The notes: generated by a model not told the origin, from the letters alone. A stretch of 64,000 bases of DNA from Rhodoflexus caldus (GCF_021206925.1 NZ_JAJPRF010000006.1:1-64000), one strand, 5' to 3'; shown: positions 54,815 to 63,717, counted from the stretch's first letter. Program-made: numbers and translations.

Positions 54815-55261
54815 TTAGCGCTTGACAATGAGTTTTTTGGTAACAACGCTTTTGTTGTTTACCCACAGGGTGTAGAAATAAACCCCCGGGATGAAGCGGT
54901 CAACCGGCAGAGTCAGTTGGCGCTCGTGAGCAGACAAGGTATATTCGCCAACAATACTGCCCAAAACATTGCGCACTACTACCTTTACGCTTGTTTGGGC
55001 ATCGTAAAAAATATAGTTGAAAGAAGCGTTATCCGATGCGGGATTGGGGTAGATATTGGATATGGTAACTTGGTCGCTTACATAAAGCCAATTATCATCC
55101 GATTTCTCCGACAAAGGGGAGTTGTTTGTTACGGGAGAAACTGATAGATTTAAGCGCTCAAATGAATAATTACTCTCAACAGGGGCTTTGTTTAAAGCAT
55201 ATAAGCCCTGCCCGACAAGCAGGAGAGCAAATAAAAGAAGTCTGCGTAGTAATTTATTCAT
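54815..55261 (-). CDS. Small T9SS cargo: signal peptide plus C-terminal sorting domain
   Basis: The 148-residue protein has a signal peptide (LLLFALLLVGQGLYA), a short spacer of about 45 residues, then a type A C-terminal sorting domain. Its features are SNIYPNPASDNASFNY, VVVRNVLGSIVGEYTL and FIPGVYFYTLWVNNKSVVTKKLIVKR-type ending (GVYFY then KKLIVKR). Such domains send proteins through the type IX system and are cut off at the surface. Here almost no passenger remains, so the protein is either nearly pure sorting domain or the remnant of a larger gene. Nothing upstream continues the frame. Confidence 0.85.
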   Translation of the reverse strand: MNKLLRRLLLFALLLVGQGLYALNKAPVESNYSFERLNLSVSPVTNNSPLSEKSDDNWLYVSDQVTISNIYPNPASDNASFNYIFYDAQTSVKVVVRNVLGSIVGEYTLSAHERQLTLPVDRFIPGVYFYTLWVNNKSVVTKKLIVKR

Positions 55262-55414
55262 AGTTAGTCAGTGGGGGCTAAATGTAAACTCATATCAAAT
55301 ATACGCCAAAAAAAGATGGAAGTTGCAATTTATCCACCCCGATTTTGAGCTTTTATATCTTTTTAACAGACAAAAGTTTAGAATATTATCACTTCAACTT
55401 TATTTAACCTGAAA

Positions 55415-56917
55415 ATGAATCAACAAAACGTTTCTCAAAGGCATCCCAACGCACTTTACCTGCTTTTTGCAAGTGAAATGTGGGAACGCTTCAGCTACTA
55501 TGGTATGCGGGCTGTACTGGTGCTTTACCTGACGAAAGCACTGGCATTTGACAAAGTAGTTGCCTCTAACCTCTATGGCGGTTATGTAGGGCTGGTTTAT
55601 TTAACACCGTTGATTGGCGGTTTTGTGGCAGACCGATTCTGGGGCAACCGTCGTTCCATCCTTGTTGGCGGCATTCTGATGGCATTAGGGCAATTCTCGC
55701 TTTTCACCTCCGCCATGTTTAGAGAGGTAGAAGGATTTGGTGTAATATCGCTCTTTACGGGTTTGGGGCTGATGATTGTCGGTAACGGCTTTTTCAAACC
55801 CAACATTTCCTCTATGGTAGGCTCGCTGTATGCACCCAACGACTCCCGCCGCGATTCGGCATATACTATTTTCTACCTCGGCATCAACATCGGTGCATTC
55901 CTTGGCAACCTGATTACCAGCACCGTTGGCGATACCGGCAATCCCGATGATTTCAAGTGGGCGTTTTTGGCCGTGGGTATTGCCATGACATTAGGCACGC
56001 TCATTTTTCAATGGGGTAAAGACCGCTACCTCTATTCATGGGAAGGCAACCCTGTGGGGATGACTCCCGCAGACTCTCCGGGGGTTAAACAAGTTTATTT
56101 CTGGCTACCTGTACTCTTGCTCGTAAGCCTTGGCGTGCTGTACATTGACGCTTTTGTTTATAACATCGTATTCCCGATTCTGATTGTTTCCGCACTGGTG
56201 ATTGCCTACATCGTATTTGCCGATAAATCGCTTACAAGCGTGGACAGAGAAAAGGTGGCGGTAATTTTCATCGTTTCGTTCTTCGTGATTTTCTTCTGGG
56301 CAACTTTTGAGCAGGCTCCCGCTTCGCTGACCTTCTTTGCCGATGAGCAAACCGACCGCGAAGTTTTCGGCATCACTGTTCCGCCAAGCCTGTTCCAAAA
56401 CCTGAACTCGTTCTATATCATGATTTTCTCCCTGCCGATGGCTGTTTTCTGGGGCTTCCTGAACCGCCACAAGCTGGAACCAAGTTCACCGGTGAAGATG
56501 GCTTGGGGCCTTGTGCTGGTAGCTTTGGGCTATGTAGTCATTGAGTTTGCCGTAAAAGATTTGGCACCCGGCGTAAAAGTGAGCATGTTCTACCTAATTG
56601 GTTTGTACCTGTTGCACACACTTGGTGAACTTTGCCTCTCCCCTATTGGGCTGTCGCTGGTGAACAAACTGTCCCCTCCGAAGTTTATCTCCCTGTTGAT
56701 GGCGGTTTGGTTCCTTGCACCTGCCATTGCCAACAAGGCTGCCGGTATGATTTCAGCCCTCTATCCCGAACCGGGCAAGAGTACCTTTTTCTTAGGTATT
56801 GAAATTACCAACCTGTACGAGTTTTTCCTTATCAACGTAGGGCTGTCAGGTGCTGCTGCAATTCTGTTATTCCTGATTGCCAAGCGTTTAGATAAAATGA
56901 TGCACGGTATCAAATAA
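55415..56917 (+). CDS. Proton-dependent oligopeptide transporter (POT/PTR2 family)
   Basis: This 500-residue MFS transporter has about 14 hydrophobic helices. The POT signature is in helix 1 (EMWERFSYYGMRAVL, an ExxER motif for proton coupling). FKPNISSMVGSLY and FYLGINIGAFLGNL match the PTR2 motif, and LHTLGELCLSPIGLSL is in the C-terminal half. It imports di- and tripeptides with protons. An intrinsic terminator closes the gene, so it is a single unit. The exact peptide range cannot be read. Confidence 0.95.
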   Translation: MNQQNVSQRHPNALYLLFASEMWERFSYYGMRAVLVLYLTKALAFDKVVASNLYGGYVGLVYLTPLIGGFVADRFWGNRRSILVGGILMALGQFSLFTSAMFREVEGFGVISLFTGLGLMIVGNGFFKPNISSMVGSLYAPNDSRRDSAYTIFYLGINIGAFLGNLITSTVGDTGNPDDFKWAFLAVGIAMTLGTLIFQWGKDRYLYSWEGNPVGMTPADSPGVKQVYFWLPVLLLVSLGVLYIDAFVYNIVFPILIVSALVIAYIVFADKSLTSVDREKVAVIFIVSFFVIFFWATFEQAPASLTFFADEQTDREVFGITVPPSLFQNLNSFYIMIFSLPMAVFWGFLNRHKLEPSSPVKMAWGLVLVALGYVVIEFAVKDLAPGVKVSMFYLIGLYLLHTLGELCLSPIGLSLVNKLSPPKFISLLMAVWFLAPAIANKAAGMISALYPEPGKSTFFLGIEITNLYEFFLINVGLSGAAAILLFLIAKRLDKMMHGIK

Positions 56918-56950
56918 ACTTTGCCTTGGGTAAATATTTATAGTAACTTT

Positions 56951-56986
56951 TCGGCAGTGGCTCAAAGCCCTGCCGATTGTTTTTTT
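56951..56986 (+). terminator. Intrinsic terminator of the peptide transporter gene
   Basis: A hairpin with outer arms TCGGCAG/CTGCCGA and inner arms GGCT/AGCC has one bulged T and a 3-nt loop (56951-56976). It is followed by TTGTTTTTTT. It lies 33 bases past the stop and 5 bases before the next ATG. Confidence 0.88.
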
Positions 56987-56991
56987 ACCAT

Positions 56992-58242
56992 ATGAAGATT
57001 CACGGTATTATAGCGGGCGCGCTGCTGCTTTTATCGGCAGGCTGCTCGCAAGCACAAAAACACGTACAACAAGACGCACAAGCACCTGCCGTGCAGGCTG
57101 TCCAACCGCGTGGGGGGCAGGATGTAAGCGCCTATCCCGAATTGAAAGCAGCCTTAGACACTATTCAGCGCCGCTTTGCACCCGACAAGCGCACCGAACC
57201 GTTTTTAACGGAAAGCCAAGCCAAAGGCGACTCGCTGCTCATCAGCATTGACGTAGGGAAAAGTGAAGCCAAGCGGACATTAGACAGCCTCTCCAACACA
57301 CTGACGATACCTGTGCGTATCACCACTGTATTGTTGCCCGACCAATCGGTTGGCAATAAAGGATATGCAGTGGTCAATATATCTGTTTGCAATATCCGCA
57401 GCCGACCGGAGCACTCCGCCGAACTTGCCACGCAGGCACTGATGGGGATGCCGCTCAAAGTATGGAAAAAGAAAGGCGGCTGGTATCTGGTACAAACTCC
57501 CGACCACTACTTGGGCTGGGTAGATGGCGGCGGCATTGAGCGCATGACCCAGGCCGAAATGGCACAGTGGAAAGCCCGCAAAAAAGCCGTTTTTCTGCCG
57601 CTTTTCGGTATGGCCTACGAAAAACCCGATGTGCAGGCAGCAACCATTGCCGACCTGACAGCAGGTAATATTGTGGCCATATTGGCAGAAGCCAATGGCT
57701 TTGTGCAAATCGGATTCCCCGATGGCAGAAAGGCGTATGTACCTGATAATCAAATCAAAAAATCGGAAGAGTGGCTGGCAACAACCAAACCCTCAGAAGC
57801 TGCATTAGTCAGTACGGCACGCCGCATGATGGGTATCCCCTACTTATGGGGCGGCACTTCGCCCAAGGGAATGGATTGCAGCGGATTTACAAAAACGGTG
57901 TACTGGCTCAACGGGCTGATTATTCCGCGCGATGCCTCGCAACAAATTTGGGCAGGCGAAGAAGTGGATAATAAGCGTGATTTCTCCCGTTTGCGCCCGG
58001 GCGATTTGCTGTTTTTTGGCAAACCTGCTACCGACAGCACCGCCGAGAAAGTTATTCACGTAGGTATGTGGATTGGCAACGGAGAATTTATTCATGCTTC
58101 GGGCATGATTCGCGTCAGCAGCATGAACCCGAAAGCCGATAACTTTGACCAATACGAGTATGACCGCTACCTGCGCACCAAACGGCTGCTCAATGTCCCT
58201 AACGACAAGTACCTGATAACACCGGAAACGATATTAAAATAA
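56992..58242 (+). CDS. NlpC/P60 peptidase with two SH3 domains, lipoprotein
   Basis: The 416-residue protein has a lipoprotein signal (LLLSAGC, C18), then two bacterial SH3 modules, visible as VCNIRSRPEHSAELATQALMG and GWYLVQTPDHYLGWVDGG in the first and NGFVQIGFPDGRKAYVP in the second. The papain-like NlpC/P60 domain has C296 (MDCSGFT), H356 (IHVGMWIG) and H368 (FIHASG). It cleaves murein stem peptides, probably D-Glu to diamino acid. ATG at 56992 starts the signal. It is first in a rightward group with the SUOX-fold and hydrolase genes, each about 20 bp apart. Confidence 0.93.
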   Translation: MKIHGIIAGALLLLSAGCSQAQKHVQQDAQAPAVQAVQPRGGQDVSAYPELKAALDTIQRRFAPDKRTEPFLTESQAKGDSLLISIDVGKSEAKRTLDSLSNTLTIPVRITTVLLPDQSVGNKGYAVVNISVCNIRSRPEHSAELATQALMGMPLKVWKKKGGWYLVQTPDHYLGWVDGGGIERMTQAEMAQWKARKKAVFLPLFGMAYEKPDVQAATIADLTAGNIVAILAEANGFVQIGFPDGRKAYVPDNQIKKSEEWLATTKPSEAALVSTARRMMGIPYLWGGTSPKGMDCSGFTKTVYWLNGLIIPRDASQQIWAGEEVDNKRDFSRLRPGDLLFFGKPATDSTAEKVIHVGMWIGNGEFIHASGMIRVSSMNPKADNFDQYEYDRYLRTKRLLNVPNDKYLITPETILK

Positions 58243-58262
58243 AATCACCACCATCAGATATT

Positions 58263-58778
58263 ATGCGCTATTGGATTGCTTGGGTTCTCCTGCTGCTTAG
58301 CAGCCATCTTGCAACTGCACAGAGTAACATACGTACCACGGACAGCATGATTGTCGCAGGTGCCGTTCGTCAGCCTGTGGTTATCACAACCGACCGACTG
58401 GCGGCTATGCAGTCCGTTGCTATTCCCGACCTGCAACTCATCAGCCACAGCGGTGCCATGCGCAACAAACTGACCCGACTGCAAGGCATCCCGTTGGTGC
58501 AATTGCTCGCCGATGTAGCCATAGATGTGCCTAACCCGAAGTTGCTCAGTGAATATTTCGTTGTACTCATTGCCACCGACGGCTACAAAGTGGTATTTTC
58601 GTGGAACGAGCTTTTTAATAACCCGCTGGGACAGTCTGTGTTCGTAGTAACGAGCGAAGGCGGCAAAAGCCTGCGGGAAATGGCTGACCGCCTGCTGGTT
58701 ATCACCACATCAGATATTCACACCGGCAGACGGCACATCAAGTCGGTAGAAAAAATCATCATTCAACGTTTTGAATAA
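58263..58778 (+). CDS. Small exported SUOX-fold (oxidoreductase molybdopterin-like) protein
   Basis: The 171-residue protein has a signal peptide (WIAWVLLLLSSHLATAQ) and a short domain resembling the molybdopterin-binding fold of sulfite oxidase: LTRLQGIPLVQLLADVAI, VVLIATDGYKVVFSWNELF, then a closing strand RHIKSVEKIIIQRFE. The whole protein has no cysteine, so the usual molybdenum ligand is absent and enzymatic oxidation is unlikely. It may bind a ligand or act structurally. The family assignment rests on pattern and is moderately sure. It lies 20 bp after the NlpC/P60 gene and 20 bp before the hydrolase. Confidence 0.65.
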   Translation: MRYWIAWVLLLLSSHLATAQSNIRTTDSMIVAGAVRQPVVITTDRLAAMQSVAIPDLQLISHSGAMRNKLTRLQGIPLVQLLADVAIDVPNPKLLSEYFVVLIATDGYKVVFSWNELFNNPLGQSVFVVTSEGGKSLREMADRLLVITTSDIHTGRRHIKSVEKIIIQRFE

Positions 58779-58798
58779 GCCTTTTATCTGTTTGACCT

Positions 58799-59482
58799 AT
58801 GAAAATTACTTATTTCGGACACGCCTGTTTTCTGGTTGAGTTTGGAGGCAAAAAACTCTTGTTTGACCCGTTTATTACTGCCAATCCGCTGGCAAAAGGC
58901 ATTGACTGGCAACAAATTAAGGCAGATTATATCCTGATTACGCATGGGCATCAAGACCACGTGCTGGATGTGGAAGCCATTGCAAAAAATACCGATGCCA
59001 CACTGATTTCCAACTTTGAAATTATTACTTGGTTCAGCGAAAAAGGCCTGAAAAAAAGTCATTCCATGAATCATGGCGGGAAGTTCAGTTTTGACTTCGG
59101 CAGCGTAAAATACGTCAATGCAGTTCATTCCAGTGCTTTGCCCGATGGCAGCAACGGCGGCAACCCGGGCGGCTTTGTGATTTGGGGCAAAGACGGCTGT
59201 TTCTACGCAGCCGGCGACACTGCACTCACCGAAGACATGAAACTCATTCCGCTGACTTGTCCCAAACCCGATGTAGCTATTTTACCCATTGGCGATAATT
59301 TCACCATGGGCTATGAAGATGCTGCCATTGCTGCGGATTTTGTACAATGCAATAAAGTAATGGGCATACATTACAATACCTTCCCCCCTATCACCATTGA
59401 TACGGCAAAAGCACAGGCACATTTTGCTGCCCAAGGCAAAGAACTGCTGCTGCCTGCCATTGGCGAAACAATTTCCGTGTAA
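58799..59482 (+). CDS. Metal-dependent hydrolase, UPF0173 (metallo-beta-lactamase fold)
   Basis: The 227-residue protein has THGHQDHVLDV (H49, H51, D53, H54) for the first metal site and FDPFITANP at the N-terminus. YAAGDTALTEDM and ILPIGDNFTMG follow, and IHYNTFPPI lies near the end. These match the UPF0173/YtkL family of cytoplasmic metallo-hydrolases, whose natural substrate is not established. It is last in the NlpC/P60 group; a composite repeat follows and may terminate transcription. Confidence 0.92.
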   Translation: MKITYFGHACFLVEFGGKKLLFDPFITANPLAKGIDWQQIKADYILITHGHQDHVLDVEAIAKNTDATLISNFEIITWFSEKGLKKSHSMNHGGKFSFDFGSVKYVNAVHSSALPDGSNGGNPGGFVIWGKDGCFYAAGDTALTEDMKLIPLTCPKPDVAILPIGDNFTMGYEDAAIAADFVQCNKVMGIHYNTFPPITIDTAKAQAHFAAQGKELLLPAIGETISV

Positions 59483-59498
59483 GTTGGTATCTATACGC

Positions 59499-59595
59499 AA
59501 ACCTGACGGGTTTTAGAAATCCGTCAGGTTTTAAATACCTGTTTTTCAAGAATTTACACAAAAGTATTTTCCCCAACCACTTGCGATTTTGTATA
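59499..59595 (+). repeat. Composite hairpin-plus-tail repeat, copy E
   Basis: The hairpin (59499-59510 with 59521-59531) has the stem variant CCTGACGGG with a compensating change in the partner arm. The tail runs 59543-59595, contains ATTTACACAAAA and ends TTTTGTATA. It lies between the converging hydrolase and membrane-protein genes. Confidence 0.87.
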
Positions 59596-59647
59596 TAAGA
59601 ATTTGCAACGGATAAATCCCTGCACCATTGTTTCATGCTGTTTTGTC

Positions 59648-61198
59648 CTACTTTTTCCGAAATACCAATGCGCCGAAGGTTTGGTCGTCGCTGATAACTT
59701 CGTGGATAACTTCGTACTGCTCGGGCTTGGAAGTAAAATATTCGTAGGTCAGGCTTTCCTTGCGCAGTTCGGGGCGATACGAATAGTGCGAATCCCAAAT
59801 GAACAGGCTGCCTTTGGGCGCTGCTTTGGCATTTGCATCTGTGATGAACTGCGGGCGTGTTTTAAACTCATAGCGCGTTCTGCCCAAGTAGTAATAGAAC
59901 ATATCGTGATGCAAATAGAGTGGAGGTTCGCCGTTGGCTTGTTCATAATTTTTGTACCACTCGGCCAATCGTTGGCAGGCAGCGTCTTCGCCCGAAAGTT
60001 TGATGGGGCGAACGGTAACTAATGCAGAAAGCACCATTAACCCGCTGATTGCCAGCCACTTCTGTTCTTGTTTCAAAGGAATGAGCAGTATGAGAATCCC
60101 CAACATGGTCAGTACGAAAGGCCGCCAGTCGCGTTCATCGGTAAAAACCACGTAGTTGTGCTCGTAGGTCATGAACAGGGCTACGACAATCGCCAGACCG
60201 CCCATAACATACAGCAACAGGTTTTTAGGTTGAAAATCGTTCCACCATTCTACGGCAAAGGCTGCCATAACCGCACCCAGCGGAGCAATTACCAACAAAT
60301 AGCGCAAATTACCGCCACCCGAAGGGCCAATTTCTACTGCCTGCCAGTTGAAAATGCAATACATCAGGAAATACAAACCAAAAACCGACCAGACAATCGC
60401 ATCAGGTTGTTTGAAAAGTTGGTCTATATTGCCGCCCGCTTTTTTGATTTTCATGGTCAGATAAACCACCGTCAGCAGCACTACCGGAGCACCATAGATA
60501 GTAATGGACATCAGGAAATAATGATTGAACCCTTTGCGGGGGAAAGCCCCGCCAATTTCGCCGCTCGATTTCAGAATCTGATTGAGCAGGTACAGCGGGT
60601 CGCCTGTGATAATCCAGCCCCACACATGTTGCAGCAGCGGAAAAGTGCCCAACAGAAAGGCCGCCACCCACTGCCGACGATAGGCCAGCAGCAAAAAGTA
60701 CAGTCCGATAAACGGGTAAAACTCCTGACGGATAAATGCCACGTAACTCGCCGCCAACGCAGCCCCCGCCCACTTTTCTTTGAGATGCAGCCATATGGCG
60801 AGCGACAGCAGCAGGGCAGTAATAATTTCCGAATAGTTGCGGAAACCCAAGTTGAACCAAAGCGGCTGCAATGCCAAAGCGACAAAAGCCAAAGCAGGAA
60901 TTTTGCTGCCCAACTTCTCGGCAATGCGGTAGGCCATCAAAGCCGTGAGTGCCGCTACCACACAGTTGAAAAAAGTTACGACACCCGAACCACCCAGTGC
61001 AGGCAATGCGTAAATAAGTTTGTAGCCGGGTTTTGCCCAGTTGCTCAAAATAGAGTTAGGGCTGAACCAAAAGCCCCTCATGGAAAGAAAGTGGGCGGCC
61101 TCATCTTGCTGATAAAACCCGTTTGCAGTGAACGAATAAGCAAAATAAATGAATGCCAACAGAGTGGTAGCCGTTAGGAGTTGTTGTTTGTTCCACAT
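59648..61198 (-). CDS. Polytopic membrane protein, GT-C glycosyltransferase-like
   Basis: The 516-residue protein has about eleven hydrophobic helices and a soluble C-terminal part. After helix 1 comes NGFYQQDEAAHF, the acidic pair in the first outer loop typical of GT-C enzymes (ArnT/PMT type, which use lipid-linked sugars). AFIRQEFYPFIGLYF and SGGGNLRYLLVIAPLG are other features. It could transfer a sugar to lipid, protein or polysaccharide on the periplasmic face. The sugar and acceptor are unknown, and the family call is by topology. It heads no obvious polysaccharide cluster. Confidence 0.72.
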   Translation of the reverse strand: MWNKQQLLTATTLLAFIYFAYSFTANGFYQQDEAAHFLSMRGFWFSPNSILSNWAKPGYKLIYALPALGGSGVVTFFNCVVAALTALMAYRIAEKLGSKIPALAFVALALQPLWFNLGFRNYSEIITALLLSLAIWLHLKEKWAGAALAASYVAFIRQEFYPFIGLYFLLLAYRRQWVAAFLLGTFPLLQHVWGWIITGDPLYLLNQILKSSGEIGGAFPRKGFNHYFLMSITIYGAPVVLLTVVYLTMKIKKAGGNIDQLFKQPDAIVWSVFGLYFLMYCIFNWQAVEIGPSGGGNLRYLLVIAPLGAVMAAFAVEWWNDFQPKNLLLYVMGGLAIVVALFMTYEHNYVVFTDERDWRPFVLTMLGILILLIPLKQEQKWLAISGLMVLSALVTVRPIKLSGEDAACQRLAEWYKNYEQANGEPPLYLHHDMFYYYLGRTRYEFKTRPQFITDANAKAAPKGSLFIWDSHYSYRPELRKESLTYEYFTSKPEQYEVIHEVISDDQTFGALVFRKK

Positions 61199-61219
61199 AG
61201 GTTTTTAGTTTTAACCACC

Positions 61220-62347
61220 TCAAAACCAATAACTTTGCTTGATTACTTTCAGAAAATAGACCACCCCTTTTTTGTCTCTCAGCTCATCAATGTACGCTTG
61301 GATGTGGTTGATATCGTCTAACAGTCTTTTTTTACGGGAGCGAAATTTGGCAGCGCTGAAATCGTATTTATAGGTCAGAAAATCGCTGATGATTTTTGCA
61401 TCATCACTCTGCTGGGTATATTCCCAAAACTCTGTTTGCAGTTGGCTGAGTTGTTTGCGCAATACCTTGCAGTAGCGTTTCAGTTGCTCCTCTACTATGT
61501 CAGCCATTTTTTCCATGCCTTGCGAGTTGTGTTCCAATTGCAGGCGCATCAATTCGTAGAGGTCGTTGCGCTCATATGCCTGCGTTACTTTTTTCATCAG
61601 TTCGGTTTTTTCCTCGCGCACCTTCGGGTCGGATTCAAGGTCGGGATGCAGGGCTTTGGCCAGCGAGGTATAGATGCTGCGCACATCCTTGGCTTCCATT
61701 TGCGCCTCTTCTTTCATGCGCTTTTGGCGGGCTGTTTCTTTTTTGCTGCTCTTCTGCTCCGGCTCATCCCAATTACCGCCAAACGGATTTCCCGCCATGC
61801 GCTCGTGCATTCGCTCAAAAAAAGCCTCCGTTTTCTCTTCCGCATCTTCATCGTTGGGATTGAAACCAAACAGTTTTTCAAACAACTGATTGGCCATTTG
61901 CTCCCGTTCCTCCCGAAAAGCCATATCCTCTTCGGTTTCGTACTTTTCCAGCAATGAATCTACAAATTCATCGTCCAACACTTCCGACAACTGCTCGGCT
62001 TCATTGAGAATGAAAGCGGCCAGCGTTTTCTTTTGCCCTTTGGTAAGCGACATGGTATCGTGTATCTCATCCAATCGGTGAAGCCATGCCAATTGTTTTT
62101 CCTTTAACTCGGCAAACAGCGGCGCCAATTCGGTGAGGACTTTATCACGGGTTTTCTGCACAACAGCCTTCACACGCTCCATTTCGCGTTTGGTCTGCTC
62201 AATGGACTGCACCAAGCGATTAAATTCGCGTTGTGTGGCGTTGAGTGCTTTATCGTTGCCGGGTTGAATGCTGAGAATTATTTCGCGGGAATCTGCCTGA
62301 GGCTCATCTGCGATTTGCTGATTAACTGCTTTGGTCTTTCTGGGCAT
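61220..62347 (-). CDS. Cytoplasmic J-domain-containing protein
   Basis: The 375-residue protein is highly charged. A coiled-coil N-terminus (about 30-160) and an acidic linker lead to a J-like helix pair, DVRSIYTSLAKALHPDLE, with HPD at 234-236. EEKTELMKKVTQAYERNDLYELM follows, the usual ending of this J-domain subgroup. A further helical tail (about 270-375) completes it. The HPD motif stimulates DnaK-type chaperones, but the client is unknown. There is no glycine-rich or zinc region, so it is not a general DnaJ. It lies 6 bp downstream of the cyclophilin gene. Confidence 0.82.
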   Translation of the reverse strand: MPRKTKAVNQQIADEPQADSREIILSIQPGNDKALNATQREFNRLVQSIEQTKREMERVKAVVQKTRDKVLTELAPLFAELKEKQLAWLHRLDEIHDTMSLTKGQKKTLAAFILNEAEQLSEVLDDEFVDSLLEKYETEEDMAFREEREQMANQLFEKLFGFNPNDEDAEEKTEAFFERMHERMAGNPFGGNWDEPEQKSSKKETARQKRMKEEAQMEAKDVRSIYTSLAKALHPDLESDPKVREEKTELMKKVTQAYERNDLYELMRLQLEHNSQGMEKMADIVEEQLKRYCKVLRKQLSQLQTEFWEYTQQSDDAKIISDFLTYKYDFSAAKFRSRKKRLLDDINHIQAYIDELRDKKGVVYFLKVIKQSYWF

Positions 62348-62353
62348 CGCTTT

Positions 62354-63115
62354 TTATTTCTTCAAAACTACAACTTTTATGGGGACATCCTGCAATGGCC
62401 AATAGCCCTCGTCGGTTTCCAGCGATGCAATTTTGTCCACTATCTCCATACCGTCAATCACTTCGCCGAATACGGTATGTTCGCCGTCCAAATGGGGAGC
62501 TCCGGCCGCTTTGGCATATGCTGCACGCTGTGCGGGTGTTACTTTGAAGTTGTTTTCTCGTGCGGTGGCCTCCAATTCGGCTGCCGTATAGCGCACCCCT
62601 TGTACTATGTAAAAATCGTGTGAGGCAGAGCGTTTAGCAGGATTGTCCTTGTATTCCCGCGCCATTGCCAATGCCCCGCGCACGTGCAGATGCTTCTCAC
62701 TGATTTCCGAAGGGATGGTGTACTTGCCAATATTCATTACGGGCTTTTCGGAACCGCCCCCCTGAATCATAAAACCTTTGATGACTCGGTAAAATTCGGT
62801 TTTATCAAAGTAGCCCATTTTGGCAAGGCGAATAAAATTGGCGCGATGCAACGGCGTATCATCGTACAGCCTCAGGCGAATATTACCCATTGGTGTTTGT
62901 ATTTCTACCTCATTTTCAGGGTTTTCTGCGCCGTATCGGGTGAGTTCTGCCACTACGTTTTGCTCGTTCAGTTCAGGGAAAATAGGAGCAGCGGTTTTGG
63001 CTTTGCCCGATTTTTCGGCCTGCCGTTGCGCCACCGCGCGACGCTCCGCAGGGCTTTTGCTCTCACAGGCCGCCAACAAACCTGCAACCAGTGCCCAATA
63101 AATCAGTCGGTTCAT
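62354..63115 (-). CDS. Cyclophilin-type peptidyl-prolyl isomerase, lipoprotein
   Basis: The 253-residue protein has a lipoprotein signal (WALVAGLLAAC). The cyclophilin domain has MGNIRLRLYDDTPLHRANFIRL at its start (seen as IRLRLYDDTPLHRANFI), FYRVIKGFMIQGGG and HTVFGEVIDGMEIVDKIA. A segment of about 45 residues (YIVQGVRYTAAELEATA to AKAAGAP) interrupts the usual core between the active-site half and the closing half, as in other Bacteroidota periplasmic cyclophilins. It speeds proline isomerisation in exported proteins. It overlaps no gene and precedes the J-domain gene by 6 bp. Confidence 0.92.
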   Translation of the reverse strand: MNRLIYWALVAGLLAACESKSPAERRAVAQRQAEKSGKAKTAAPIFPELNEQNVVAELTRYGAENPENEVEIQTPMGNIRLRLYDDTPLHRANFIRLAKMGYFDKTEFYRVIKGFMIQGGGSEKPVMNIGKYTIPSEISEKHLHVRGALAMAREYKDNPAKRSASHDFYIVQGVRYTAAELEATARENNFKVTPAQRAAYAKAAGAPHLDGEHTVFGEVIDGMEIVDKIASLETDEGYWPLQDVPIKVVVLKK

Positions 63116-63176
63116 ACTGCTTTCTTTTAAATGCCAAATTTATCCCAATTTTTGGCTTGCCGAAATACAAGTCGGG

Positions 63177-63644
63177 CTACTCCTTCCAATGCTCCAAAGA
63201 AGCAATCAGCTCAGAAAGTTGTTGCTTGTTCAACAACGACACGCTTACGGGAGGATAAGGCAACAAAGAAAACCGCTCGTGGATTAGTAAAATCAGCACT
63301 TTGCTCAGGCCGTAGTTGTAGCTGTTCAGTTCGTAGTCCCTGAACTCATCTTTGCGAATTTCAATAATTTTACCGATTCGCTTTACAAAAGGAAAGGGCA
63401 ACAAATTGTAGAAATGCAGCCTGATAACCTGATTATCATTTTCGTAGCGGATGTAGGCAGGCTTTACGATGAAAAAAATACCGGTAATAAAAATGACAAT
63501 GGCAAAAATCAGGATGCGAAAGGCCGGCAGACTCATACCGAGCGACTCCCGAAAAAAGATAAGCACCAGCGGAAAAAGGAAGGCCAACGCTGCTACCAAA
63601 TAAAAACGGCGCACCTGACTGATGTTATCTATAAATGTATGCAT
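63177..63644 (-). CDS. Small membrane protein with PH-like domain
   Basis: The 155-residue protein has two hydrophobic helices (about 15-32 and 40-60). A beta-rich part follows, RYENDNQVIRLHFYNLLPFPF to VLILLIHERFSLLPYPPVSV, then a closing helix LNKQQLSELIASLEHW. This layout resembles small bacterial PH-like membrane proteins. I do not recognise a specific family, and the function is unknown. It is separate from its neighbours: 61 bp from the cyclophilin gene and divergent from the MazG gene. Confidence 0.7.
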   Translation of the reverse strand: MHTFIDNISQVRRFYLVAALAFLFPLVLIFFRESLGMSLPAFRILIFAIVIFITGIFFIVKPAYIRYENDNQVIRLHFYNLLPFPFVKRIGKIIEIRKDEFRDYELNSYNYGLSKVLILLIHERFSLLPYPPVSVSLLNKQQLSELIASLEHWKE

Positions 63645-63717
63645 CTGTTGGGCTTTTCGTTCCGGATAATTTCAAAATTAAGCAATAAATTGTCAAACAC
63701 TTATAACGCAAGCTAAA

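Noticed and set aside
60068-61177. 369-codon open frame opposite the membrane glycosyltransferase-like gene
   Set aside because: Its Gln/Arg/Asn-rich composition is typical of the reverse complement of a hydrophobic protein; no start context or domain.
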